DNA of 41,418 nucleotides. It comes from an uncultured Erysipelotrichaceae bacterium. Its GTDB lineage: Bacteria; Bacillota_I; Bacilli_A; Erysipelotrichales; Erysipelotrichaceae. Positions within the stretch are counted from its first letter, which is position 1, and each line of letters begins with the position of its first letter. Below, one piece after another: positions 33,241-41,396 of this stretch. The position numbers and the translations under genes were made by a program. The stretch is taken from assembly GCA_944327105.1 (NCBI GenBank), contig CALVGN010000032.1, forward strand, positions 1 through 41,418, read 5' to 3'. The notes under the pieces are model-generated. The model searched no databases. It saw only the letters and a list, made by a program, of their open reading frames with translations, and was not told the origin of the DNA.

Positions 33241-34247
33241 TACGCTCCATAATAGAAATCATCATTGGGAAGTCCTCCCCCGATACTTTGTGGATTTGCA
33301 TCATAAAGCACACTCAAGTATCCACTCAATACATCTTTCATTTCACTTTTTGTGATACAGACCATATGACAATATGGAATCGCTTTTGCAGCAATGGACG
33401 CATTGACGATATCGTAGCCTTCGATCCATGTGGATGCTTCATCGACATGGTTGTTGACATAATCCACACTGTGGTCATAGTCAATTAAGAATTGTTCGAT
33501 TATATCGGGATATTGTTCGATAAATTCACTTCGAGCCACCATCACCCCAGTGACCATGGTCGAACCATTGTTCAATTGATCCCAAGCATCCGTCAAATCG
33601 ATATCGATGGTCAAACCATCGATCTGATTTAAAGCTGAAGTGACAAATGGTTGGGGTAACATTGCTATGGTATATTGACCAGAAGCCAGTGATGCGACTA
33701 CTTCACTCTGTTCACTTTTCCATTCCACAAAGACATCTTCACCAATGGTTAGACCATATTGATCCAACAAGTATTCCAAGGCATACTGTGGGGTAGAGTC
33801 TTTACCGGAAGCCACGATGGTTTGACCATTTAGATCTTCCATGGTTTCAACCACTCCCCCAACGGATACAATGGATAAAACCCCCAATGTATTCAACGCG
33901 ATGACTTTGATATCCCCATCACTGTTGTTATAAACCACACTGGCCACATTGGCCGGCAATGCGGCAATATCCACATTGCCTTGAACCAAAGCTGCGGTGA
34001 TGGCATCAGCTGCCCCTTCAATGGTATAGGTATAATTCAAATCGACCATTTCAGAATCAATATCATGATAGAGTTTGACCAATCCCATGGATGTTGGACC
34101 TTTCATGGATGCGATACGGATTGTTTCCGGTTGATCCATGGATGAAGGAGCATTGGAAGTTACAGAGGTGGATGGTTGAACGGTTGTACTGGTACAACCC
34201 GAAAGTAATGTGACCATTACCATGGATAAATATGATTTGAGTTTCAT
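33240..34247 (-). CDS. ABC importer substrate-binding lipoprotein (NMT1/SsuA-like)
   Basis: A 335-residue exported lipoprotein with lipobox LLSGC (Cys about 18), a Thr/Ser-rich linker, and a two-lobed periplasmic-binding fold of the SsuA/TauA/ThiY type. Marks are GPTSMGLVKLYHD, ALVQGNVDIAALPANVAS, and ASGKDSTPQYALEYLLDQYG. The substrate is unclear; no thiamine or sulfur enzymes are adjacent. AGAGGATAT precedes the ATG. It carries four perfect palindromes in 260 bases (33556, 33607, 33745, 33817), one of the densest clusters. Confidence 0.87.
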   Translation of the reverse strand: MKLKSYLSMVMVTLLSGCTSTTVQPSTSVTSNAPSSMDQPETIRIASMKGPTSMGLVKLYHDIDSEMVDLNYTYTIEGAADAITAALVQGNVDIAALPANVASVVYNNSDGDIKVIALNTLGVLSIVSVGGVVETMEDLNGQTIVASGKDSTPQYALEYLLDQYGLTIGEDVFVEWKSEQSEVVASLASGQYTIAMLPQPFVTSALNQIDGLTIDIDLTDAWDQLNNGSTMVTGVMVARSEFIEQYPDIIEQFLIDYDHSVDYVNNHVDEASTWIEGYDIVNASIAAKAIPYCHMVCITKSEMKDVLSGYLSVLYDANPQSIGGGLPNDDFYYGA

Positions 34248-34300
34248 GGTTATATCCTCTTCTTTTTGATTGCTTTTAGTCTACACCCTTTTTCAAATCT

Positions 34301-34313
34301 ATGGTCAAACCAT
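34301..34313 (-). promoter_or_regulatory. Palindrome upstream of the ABC importer operon
   Basis: ATGGTCAAACCAT lies 53 bases before the binding-protein start. A weak -10 (TAGACT, minus strand near 34282) is 19 bases downstream of a TTGACC hexamer formed by the palindrome itself. The assignment is tentative. Confidence 0.35.
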
Positions 34314-34386
34314 GCATTGTTATGGTTTGTTCACTCTTATTTTAATGGTTCCACCAAGACTTAACCTGGATTTAACCATTGAAAAT

Positions 34387-34413
34387 ATCGCTATCGCTTA
34401 AAATAGTAGCGAT
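34387..34413 (+). promoter_or_regulatory. Inverted repeat upstream of ppx
   Basis: ATCGCTA (34387-34393) and TAGCGAT (34407-34413) are inverted repeats immediately before a TATATA (34416-34421), consistent with an operator at the ppx-ppk promoter. No convincing -35 was found. Confidence 0.35.
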
Positions 34414-34446
34414 TTTATATAGATCCACTAGTTAAAGGAGTTTGTC

Positions 34447-35367
34447 ATGCATCCAGTCGGCATCATCGATTTAGGCAGTAATACGGTTCGTTTGTCCATC
34501 TATACCGTGGATCAAACCAACCACTTTGAAAATCTGCTCAATAAAAAAGAAACCGTCGGTTTAGCCGGTTATATCGAAAACGGACGAATGAGCGAAGCCG
34601 GCATCAGCCGGGCAATCGCCACATTATCCCGTTTTAAAACCATCTTGGAAGGATTCAACATCAGCGATGTCCATGTATTAGCCACCGCACCTTTGCGCAA
34701 TATTGACAATACCAGTGAATGCATTGATCGTATCCAATTCCATACCGGATTGAATATCGATTTGCTTAGTGGAGAAGAAGAAGCCACATTGGATTTTGAT
34801 GGCGCCATGTTATGTACCGATTTATCCGATGGTTTACTCATCGATATCGGTGGTGGATCCACCGAATTGGTCTGTTTCAAAGACCGTTCCATCTTGCAAG
34901 CCGTTTCCTTACCCATTGGTTCATTAAGCGGCTATACCCGTTATTTCAAAACACTGACCCCTTCTAAAAAACAAATCAAAGCCTTAAAGGAAAACGTCAA
35001 GGAATTATTATCTGTCGCAGATTTTATCAAAACACAGAATACTTCCAATGCTGTCGGTGTGGGTGGATCGATCCGGGCGGTCAATAAATGTTTCAAACGT
35101 TTACATTCCCTCAATGAAAATATGGTTTTAACCACCCAGCAGATCAATGAATTATATAAATTGATCAAAACCATGGATGATGATGGGTTGAATCTCGTAT
35201 TAAAGGCCGCACCGGATCGCATCCACACCATCATCTCTGGTATGACCATCTTAACCACCATTCTCAATCATTTTGATGTATTGAATTTAACCATCTCTTC
35301 CTATGGTGTCCGGGAAGGCTATTTGAATCAATGGTTAAACCATCAGGAGTTACACCATGGCGCGTGA
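34447..35367 (+). CDS. ppx: Ppx/GppA-family exopolyphosphatase
   Basis: A 306-residue actin-fold phosphatase. It has IIDLGSNTVRLSIY (about 5-18), a GEEEA segment near 118, and LLIDIGGGSTELVCF near 143. It releases phosphate from polyphosphate or the terminal phosphate of pppGpp; the short single-module length favours the former or either. AAAGGAG precedes the ATG. The last 11 bases overlap ppk, making a polyphosphate turnover operon. A perfect palindrome lies only at its 3' end (35331-35343, encoding WLNH). Confidence 0.9.
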   Translation: MHPVGIIDLGSNTVRLSIYTVDQTNHFENLLNKKETVGLAGYIENGRMSEAGISRAIATLSRFKTILEGFNISDVHVLATAPLRNIDNTSECIDRIQFHTGLNIDLLSGEEEATLDFDGAMLCTDLSDGLLIDIGGGSTELVCFKDRSILQAVSLPIGSLSGYTRYFKTLTPSKKQIKALKENVKELLSVADFIKTQNTSNAVGVGGSIRAVNKCFKRLHSLNENMVLTTQQINELYKLIKTMDDDGLNLVLKAAPDRIHTIISGMTILTTILNHFDVLNLTISSYGVREGYLNQWLNHQELHHGA

Positions 35368-37459
35368 TTACAGCTATACCCAAAATCGTGAACTATCCTG
35401 GTTGAAATTTGACCAGCGTGTCATGGAAGAAGCCACCATTCCATCCGTTCCTTTATTCGAACGTTGCAAATTTTTAAGTATCTTCTGCAGCAACCTTGAT
35501 GAATTTTTCATGATCCGTGTCGGTTCACTGAATGATCTAAACGATGAAAAAAATGATCATGTGGATAACAAAAGCGGCATGAGCGACGCTGAACAATTGG
35601 ATGCCATTAATGAAACCGTCGCCAAACTGACCATAAAAAAAGACATTGTATACCATGGTCTAACCACCGAACTCGAACGAAATGGCATCATCATTGCCGA
35701 TCCTATGGTTTTAGACAAAGATGAAAAGAAAGTCATCTCCCGTTATTTCAAGGATCGGATCGCCCCGATCCTTTCCCCGATGATCATCGACGCGCATCAC
35801 CCCTTTCCGCATCTGATCAACAACCGATTGTATGTGATCTCCTTATTGAAACACAATGAAGGCAAACAGCTTGGAATCGTGATGGTTCCAACCACGAATC
35901 GTCTGGTTGAAATCAGCGAAAACAACTTCATCCTGTTGGAAAATTTGATCAATGCACGCATCAAAGATCTTTATCCCGCAAGGGATGTATTATCATCTGC
36001 CGTGATCCGCGTCACCCGCAATGGGGATATTGATGTCAATGATGAGATCCTGGATCAAATGGATGATTACCGGGATGCGATGAAACAAGTGTTGAAGCAA
36101 CGTCGTCGTTTGGCACCGGTTCGACTAGAAATCCAAGGAACATTAAAAAAGGATGTAGTCGATTCATTGTCGAAATGGTTAAACCTTGAGAAAAACCAGG
36201 TATATACCATGGAATGTCCATTGGACATGAGTTTCATGTATCCCTTGGCATCACGGTATGAAAAATCATTACCCACCTTATTCTATCCACCTTTTGCACC
36301 CCAATTGCCATCGTGGTACAACAGCGATGAGTCGATGATCAATACCATTCAGAAAAAAGATCAATTGTTGTATTACCCCTATGAATCTTCCACCCCGTTT
36401 TTACGATTACTGAAAAACGCCGCGGAAGATCCGCGGGTGGTTTCAATCAAGATCACGCTGTATCGACTGGCCAGCAATTCAAAAATCGTGGAATATCTGT
36501 TGCAAGCGGCTGAAAACGGTAAGGAAGTCGCTGTATTGATCGAATTGAAAGCCCGATTTGACGAACAGCACAACATTGATTGGGCCAAGGAACTGGAAGA
36601 TGGTGGTTGTCGGGTTTTCTATGGTTTCGATGAGTTGAAAGTCCATAGCAAGATTTGTCTGATCACTTATCAAACCACGCACCATATCCGTTATATCGTT
36701 CAGATCGGTACTGGCAATTACAATGAAAAGACCATGAAACTTTATACCGATCTGACCTTGATGACCTCCAATCCAAACATTGCCGAAGATGCCGTTGCAT
36801 TCTTCAACAATATGGCTTTAGGGAATCTGAATGGTCAATACCATGAATTATTGGTTGCCCCCAATCATCTGAAAAATGAAATCATCGCCAAGATCGATGA
36901 TCAAATTGCCTTAGCCCGAAACGGTCAGTCCGCATATATCTTTATGAAACTCAACTCATTATCCGATGTGGATATCATCGATAAACTTGTGGAAGCCAGT
37001 ATCGCCAATGTCAAAATCGATATGGTCATCCGTGGTATCTGCTGCATGATTCCACAAATCCCTGGTAAGACGGAAAATATCACCATTCGATCCATTGTTG
37101 GACGTTATCTCGAACATGCACGAATCTATGTATTCGGAAGACGTGGTCAGGACCAGATCTACATTGCATCTGCCGACATGATGACACGAAATACCGAAAA
37201 CCGAGTAGAAGTGGGTGTCCCCATTTATGATAGTGATGTGCGTCAGCGTATTTATCAGATCATTGACATTTCCTTATCGGATACCATCGGGGCCCGGATA
37301 TTGGGTAGTGATGGTGAATACCATCCAGTTCAATCCGATGAAAAACCATACGCCTCCCAGGATGAATTCATGAAACTGGCAATATCAAATGCATCACAAG
37401 GTAAAACGCGGCGCAAATTACCCGCGTGGAAGAAATTCTTTCGAATACTTGGACAATAG
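35357..37459 (+). CDS. ppk1: Polyphosphate kinase 1
   Basis: A 700-residue enzyme that makes polyphosphate from ATP reversibly. The N-domain begins ELSWLKFDQRVMEEA. The catalytic phospholipase-D-like halves include VHSKICLITY (the autophosphorylated His), IGTGNYNEKTMKLYTDL, and YLEHARIYVFGRRG (second His). Length is typical. AGGAG precedes the ATG. No terminator follows directly. The bacteriocin-like module downstream is on the opposite strand. No palindrome inside. Confidence 0.96.
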   Translation: MARDYSYTQNRELSWLKFDQRVMEEATIPSVPLFERCKFLSIFCSNLDEFFMIRVGSLNDLNDEKNDHVDNKSGMSDAEQLDAINETVAKLTIKKDIVYHGLTTELERNGIIIADPMVLDKDEKKVISRYFKDRIAPILSPMIIDAHHPFPHLINNRLYVISLLKHNEGKQLGIVMVPTTNRLVEISENNFILLENLINARIKDLYPARDVLSSAVIRVTRNGDIDVNDEILDQMDDYRDAMKQVLKQRRRLAPVRLEIQGTLKKDVVDSLSKWLNLEKNQVYTMECPLDMSFMYPLASRYEKSLPTLFYPPFAPQLPSWYNSDESMINTIQKKDQLLYYPYESSTPFLRLLKNAAEDPRVVSIKITLYRLASNSKIVEYLLQAAENGKEVAVLIELKARFDEQHNIDWAKELEDGGCRVFYGFDELKVHSKICLITYQTTHHIRYIVQIGTGNYNEKTMKLYTDLTLMTSNPNIAEDAVAFFNNMALGNLNGQYHELLVAPNHLKNEIIAKIDDQIALARNGQSAYIFMKLNSLSDVDIIDKLVEASIANVKIDMVIRGICCMIPQIPGKTENITIRSIVGRYLEHARIYVFGRRGQDQIYIASADMMTRNTENRVEVGVPIYDSDVRQRIYQIIDISLSDTIGARILGSDGEYHPVQSDEKPYASQDEFMKLAISNASQGKTRRKLPAWKKFFRILGQ

Positions 37460-37517
37460 ATCATGCAAACAGGATTGGTTTTTTCACAAAAAATGATTTA
37501 AAACGATGGGATTGTAT

Positions 37518-38057
37518 TTATGAGTCAGACCAATTAGACATATCGATCCACGTATCAAGCGAATCAATTTTCTGAATACTCACCGCATAGTCCAGATAAT
37601 CCAAATATGAATTGATTACTAGAGAATCTGGAAAACTTGCCGTCAAAATTGCCCATTGGAAGTTGGTAGGTTCCTCTCCCATAGTGGTCAACTCATCCTT
37701 ACGTATTTTTGCCACGGGATCCATTGACCAATTTCCATCAAATTGTGGCAATAATGTTAAATAATATACGTCAAGGGTATTTGCATTTATACCAACCAAC
37801 ATTTGATTTCCATCGATCCACGGATTTCCTTCAATATAAAACTCTGGAATGCCTAAAATTTCAGATTGCGCTTGGTAAAAATGAGAAAATTCAGTCGCTG
37901 TATACTGATCATATCGATTTATCGTTTTTGTCGAAACCATAAGATCGCTTGTAATTTTCGTTACTCCGCAACGCACAGATGAACATCCTGAAATCGTAAT
38001 AGTAAGAAATAATAAAACAAAATTACTAATGATGCTTGGCAATATACACTTTTTCAT
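37518..38057 (-). CDS. Lipoprotein of the bacteriocin-like module
   Basis: A 179-residue protein with a hydrophobic signal and lipobox ISGC (Cys about 25). The mature part is unrecognised (mixed, aromatic-rich, ends SNWSDS). It overlaps the upstream ABC ATPase gene by 32 bases and is last in the module. Small lipoproteins in such modules often give self-protection, which is an inference here. AT-rich codon use matches the rest of the module. Confidence 0.65.
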   Translation of the reverse strand: MKKCILPSIISNFVLLFLTITISGCSSVRCGVTKITSDLMVSTKTINRYDQYTATEFSHFYQAQSEILGIPEFYIEGNPWIDGNQMLVGINANTLDVYYLTLLPQFDGNWSMDPVAKIRKDELTTMGEEPTNFQWAILTASFPDSLVINSYLDYLDYAVSIQKIDSLDTWIDMSNWSDS

Positions 38058-38658
38058 CGGCGAGCCTCAAAATATCTTCATCGTGTGATGCAATGATCAC
38101 ACAACCTCCTTTTTTTGCCAAATTTTGTAGAAGTTTTATAATCACATTTTTATTTTGTGCATCCAGATTTGCTGTAGGTTCATCTGCGAGAATCAAGTCA
38201 CTGTTTTTAAGAAGTATCCGTGCAAAAGCAACCCGTTGCTGCTCTCCACCGCTCAGTTCATAAACATAGCGATCTAATACATCCGTTAATCCGACTTCTA
38301 ACAATGCGTTTTGCATGACTTCACGACAATTTCGTAACCGATCAAAGCGATATAGAATTTTTAAGTTGGTAAATACCGTTTCATTTTCCATCAATCCAAA
38401 GTCTTGAAACATAAACCCACATTGATTTCGTAGAAAATACCTTCTTTGTCTTGAAGTACTAATTAAATTTCCATCGTACAAAATCTTTCCTGAATCATAT
38501 TTTTCCAACTGACCAATAATATTGATCAAAGTGGTTTTCCCCGATCCACTCGGACCATAGAGACAATAAAGACGTTTGGATTCCGCATGAAAATTGAAAT
38601 CATCCAATACGATATGTTTGCCATATGCTTTTTTTAGCGCTTTACACTCAATTATCAC
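38026..38658 (-). CDS. ABC ATP-binding protein of the bacteriocin-like module
   Basis: A 210-residue MacB/LolD-type ATPase. Walker A is GPSGSGKTT (about 33-41), the Q-loop FMFQDFGLM, signature LSGGEQQRVAFARI, Walker B LILADEPTANLD, and the H-loop SHDE. I chose the GTG at 38658 (protein IIECKALKKAYG...) because AAAGGAGG lies 6 bases upstream; the longer frame to 38703 extends into the permease gene. It overlaps the permease stop by four bases. It would energise the large membrane protein encoded upstream. Confidence 0.86.
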   Translation of the reverse strand: MIIECKALKKAYGKHIVLDDFNFHAESKRLYCLYGPSGSGKTTLINIIGQLEKYDSGKILYDGNLISTSRQRRYFLRNQCGFMFQDFGLMENETVFTNLKILYRFDRLRNCREVMQNALLEVGLTDVLDRYVYELSGGEQQRVAFARILLKNSDLILADEPTANLDAQNKNVIIKLLQNLAKKGGCVIIASHDEDILRLADEKVYIAKHH

Positions 38659-40700
38659 TTGGTCCTCCTTTGGCAAAAATAAGAATAATATGCATAAAGA
38701 CAAATTTCACACCCTAAAAAAAACAGTAATGAAATCATCGATGACAACAATGAAGATCGATTTATAATCAATGAACAAATAACAAATGTCATCGGGATTA
38801 GAAAGAATCTTAAAAGATAGTCCCCCACCTTATATGCTGGTTTCCCTTCGATATAATTCAAGAAATACCTTGTTTTATTATCGCTATAGTCGCTAATGAA
38901 AACTATCATCGATACCATAAGATAAGCAATTACTAGCAATATCGGTGTGGCTAAACTATGTACATTGGCATTTTGAACAACATCAACGTAAGCTTGATAG
39001 TCATTACGCAGCGATCTAACCCGATATGGTGATTCAAGATTAAATTTTTCAAATATTGAATCCACCTTATTTCGCACTTCATCTAAAGATAAATCAGAAA
39101 CAAGAAAATCTCCATAGACTTCACCAAGTTGAGAACGATATTCCGGGTGAATTATTAGCGGAATATCTTTTGCACAATTAGAATATAATAAATCGCCTAA
39201 ATCATAAGAAAATAATGGTTCAGTACATTCTATTGCCACAACAATGTAGTTAGGATACAAGGATTCATACTTTTCAACTTCGTAATCCGCCCCATCTGAT
39301 ACAAATATGTATCCTGTATAAATATCATAATCTGTGGGTAAGACATTAATCATATCTGCAAATTCAGCAGAGATTTCATACCATTCCAGTTCATCTTCCG
39401 TTACCATCATCGGATTTCTATTACTCACTTTCGCGAAAGAAAAAAGATTAAATTCATGGATCAGTTCTTTACGAATTTCAATAGTTTCAGGGAAGCCAAG
39501 ATGATTATCAAATAGTGTAGAACCCGTATTACCAGAGAAATAATAATAGGAAGATAATTCACTTTGAACAGCCGCTTCATTTACCCAAATATGCACACAA
39601 TTCGACAAAGTTATTAAACTATTTAAGACAAACGGACTTAAATAAAGCAAAATAAAACCTTTTGAAAATACCAACGCATTCGTGATGCTAGACTGTTTAT
39701 TTGCACCTTTTATGGTGGATAGAATCGGTATTGTTCTAAATATGTAAATATAGAAAGCCGAGAAAAACAAAGTAAGACATATTATTTGGAATAGTTCTAA
39801 AGAATAAACAAACGCTATAACTAAAAATGTATATAAATTCCAACCGTATAAAAGACCAAAGGCACACAAAAATAAAGCCCATAATACTAAGATATTTTTT
39901 ATATAACTCGATAAAAAGAATTTTCTATAAATATCAAAATTTGAATATCCCTGGACTTTTAGGAGAGAGATTTTTCTTACGAAAGTAAGTAAAATACATA
40001 ATAACAACAAGGTGCCAATAACAACTAAAGCTATTTTTACACCCAACGACTGAAATAAGGTTTGATCAAAATAGGCAATAAATGTGGTTTCAACATTGTG
40101 CTCTATTTCTTCATTATAACTATTTATAGATATCAAGACGCCTTGACAATTATTAGACAACTGCTGAATAAATGAATCCAATTTATACTGTTGTCCATTC
40201 TTATAAACAAAATTATATAAGGATCCCGGAGCTAAATCATCATAAATGCGCCCATAGTACAGTGTTTCATTTATCCCTGGCCACGTTACAATACGTAAAC
40301 TCTTGTTTTCAGAATCGCTTGAATAAGCAAACGAGGAAGCGTTGACAGACAACGCATCCTCGATTAACAAATTTTGCTGGCCAAATCCGTTACTTGTGGA
40401 ATAGATCGCTGTCTCTGTTAACGAAAGTGCAGTATCCACATGTAATTTATAAACAATCACATCATTCGATATAGCTGCATTATTGATGAGTTCGTTAACC
40501 TCATGCCGATCAAAATCTACATGTGAAAAATCAATAAAACCACTAACAGTTGTATACCCCTGTCTACTATAAAAATCAGAAAGACGATAGACGGTATTGA
40601 CTGAGTAAGTATTGATTGGAGTTGCTGAAAAGAATATGGCAATCAATACTTCTAAAATAGATAACACCAAGATGCACAATCGAAAACGAGATATTTTCAT
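38655..40700 (-). CDS. Bacteriocin-associated large membrane protein (DUF1430-like permease)
   Basis: A 681-residue protein with an N-terminal anchor and an extracytoplasmic domain (about 30-215). A cluster of helices (about 225-370) and a second outside domain (about 385-585, including SSYYYFSGNTGSTLFD) follow, and the protein ends in helices. This layout fits the 'bacteriocin-associated integral membrane protein' family found beside lactococcin-972-type peptides and an ABC ATPase, thought to export the peptide or give immunity. Its start is 12 bases after the peptide gene stop. No palindrome is inside, and base composition is AT-rich. Confidence 0.7.
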   Translation of the reverse strand: MKISRFRLCILVLSILEVLIAIFFSATPINTYSVNTVYRLSDFYSRQGYTTVSGFIDFSHVDFDRHEVNELINNAAISNDVIVYKLHVDTALSLTETAIYSTSNGFGQQNLLIEDALSVNASSFAYSSDSENKSLRIVTWPGINETLYYGRIYDDLAPGSLYNFVYKNGQQYKLDSFIQQLSNNCQGVLISINSYNEEIEHNVETTFIAYFDQTLFQSLGVKIALVVIGTLLLLCILLTFVRKISLLKVQGYSNFDIYRKFFLSSYIKNILVLWALFLCAFGLLYGWNLYTFLVIAFVYSLELFQIICLTLFFSAFYIYIFRTIPILSTIKGANKQSSITNALVFSKGFILLYLSPFVLNSLITLSNCVHIWVNEAAVQSELSSYYYFSGNTGSTLFDNHLGFPETIEIRKELIHEFNLFSFAKVSNRNPMMVTEDELEWYEISAEFADMINVLPTDYDIYTGYIFVSDGADYEVEKYESLYPNYIVVAIECTEPLFSYDLGDLLYSNCAKDIPLIIHPEYRSQLGEVYGDFLVSDLSLDEVRNKVDSIFEKFNLESPYRVRSLRNDYQAYVDVVQNANVHSLATPILLVIAYLMVSMIVFISDYSDNKTRYFLNYIEGKPAYKVGDYLLRFFLIPMTFVICSLIINRSSLLSSMISLLFFLGCEICLYAYYSYFCQRRTK

Positions 40701-40712
40701 CTATAACACTCA

Positions 40713-41063
40713 CTATTGGACCAAATAATCAATTGTGGAGTATGTAGAACTCCAAAGAAAATGCACGTGATTAGAATGAGTGCCACTCTTCTCGTTGTAC
40801 TGTCCAACGTAAGTGTCAGCTCCACAAGTGAAAGAATCACTGTTCGCAATGCCCACACATGGCTTGTAAACGTTTGCGCCGGTTTTATTAGTAACACCAG
40901 TCCAATACGTATGAATATCATTCTGATCCCAGTAAATCATATGAACACGTGAATCATCAATTTCGCCTGTAGAAGCGCCAACGAACGAAAATCCAAATGT
41001 CATGAAAATCGCCAAAAGGCAGGAAAACAAAACTAGCCCATTGTTTCTCCTTTTATTTTCCAT
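40713..41063 (-). CDS. Secreted peptide, candidate bacteriocin precursor
   Basis: A 116-residue precursor. A basic n-region (MENKRRNNG) and a hydrophobic core (LVLFSCLLAIFMTFGFSF) end near VGAS, leaving a mature peptide of about 87 residues with two Cys (VYKPC..FTC) able to form a disulfide and many Tyr, Trp and His. AAGGAGG is 5 bases before the ATG at 41063; the ATG at 41078 overlaps that site. It resembles the lactococcin-972 layout (Sec-type signal, small exported protein, then membrane protein and ATPase), though sequence identity to it is not obvious. Confidence 0.65.
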   Translation of the reverse strand: MENKRRNNGLVLFSCLLAIFMTFGFSFVGASTGEIDDSRVHMIYWDQNDIHTYWTGVTNKTGANVYKPCVGIANSDSFTCGADTYVGQYNEKSGTHSNHVHFLWSSTYSTIDYLVQ

Positions 41064-41114
41064 GGTGTCCTCCTTCAATATTTTTAAACATTCACATTTT
41101 TTAAATCACCAATA

Positions 41115-41151
41115 CAAGCAACCGATTTTATAAGAGCGAATCGGATGCTTG
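41115..41151 (-). promoter_or_regulatory. Leader hairpin upstream of the peptide gene
   Basis: CAAGC (41115-41119) with GCTTG (41147-41151), and CCGATT (41122-41127) with AATCGG (41139-41144), form a two-part stem in the peptide leader. No T run follows, so it may stabilise the message or regulate it. Confidence 0.45.
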
Positions 41152-41176
41152 TCCTTTATATCTCCATTTTTATACC

Positions 41177-41191
41177 TTTGTATCATACAAA
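41177..41191. promoter_or_regulatory. 15-base palindrome, candidate operator
   Basis: TTTGTATCATACAAA is a perfect inverted repeat around one base, between the peptide gene and a minus-strand TATAAT (41234-41229). It could bind a dimeric regulator of the module. Confidence 0.45.
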
Positions 41192-41228
41192 ACCTCTCAG
41201 ATAATTAGTACGCATTTTAATTAATTAC

Positions 41229-41234
41229 ATTATA
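41229..41234 (-). promoter_or_regulatory. -10 box of the bacteriocin-like module
   Basis: TATAAT on the minus strand, about 165 bases before the peptide start, leaving a long leader that contains the palindrome and hairpin. No clear -35 box is visible. Confidence 0.4.
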
Positions 41235-41321
41235 ACCCTTTTTAAGATGATTTTAAGTTTATTTGAGTTCGGGACTTTGACAAAATCCATCCCTATAAAT
41301 AATCCAAAAATAGAAAAGAAG

Positions 41322-41343
41322 CTCGATTTTATCGAGTTTTTTT
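41322..41343 (+). terminator. Plus-strand terminator with no obvious gene before it
   Basis: CTCGAT (41322-41327) pairs with ATCGAG (41331-41336), followed by seven T on the plus strand. The nearest plus-strand gene upstream is ppk, ending at 37459, so it may be a displaced ppk terminator or end an unseen small RNA. Confidence 0.7.
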
Positions 41344-41367
41344 ATTGTCAAGTCAAAAAATTTTTGC

Positions 41368-41395
41368 GTTCTTAATGTTCTTAATCGTTCTTAAT
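41368..41395 (+). repeat. Three tandem GTTCTTAAT repeats at a promoter
   Basis: GTTCTTAAT occurs at 41368-41376, 41377-41385 and 41387-41395, roughly one helical turn apart, directly upstream of the -10 box at 41400. They occupy the -35 region, where a regulator could bind cooperatively. Confidence 0.6.
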
Positions 41396-41396
41396 A

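Larger units (their letters stand above)
519..35343. repeat. Highly iterated interrupted palindrome ATGGT-N3/4-ACCAT (family entry)
   Basis: By eye I count about 47 copies with perfect 5-base arms. First bases with a 3-base spacer: 570, 1004, 1062, 4219, 4464, 5877, 5931, 7545, 8495, 8620, 8686, 8986, 9510, 9702, 10105, 10275, 10909, 10952, 11550, 11825, 12185, 14315, 15056, 15881, 16073, 16326, 16652, 18255, 23349, 28984, 29239, 30766, 33228, 33556, 33607, 33745, 33817, 34301, 35331. With a 4-base spacer: 519, 6361, 6612, 12103, 15659, 15859, 32519, 32767. The spacer usually begins with a pyrimidine and ends with a purine (CAA, CGA, TGA, TTA, TTG, TGG). Some 25-30 further sites miss one arm base (for example 7775, 9300, 11080, 18040, 24187, 26396, 32223). 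Copies occur in coding and non-coding DNA. Function unknown. Confidence 0.9.

Noticed and set aside
519-35343. Reading the palindrome as an insertion sequence end, REP element or CRISPR repeat
   Set aside because: Spacers differ, flanks are unrelated, spacing is irregular and most copies are inside intact genes.
519-35343. Reading the palindrome as a DasR/NagR (TGGTCTAGACCA-like) operator
   Set aside because: The centre is usually a variable 3-base spacer, copies are far too many and mostly inside unrelated genes.
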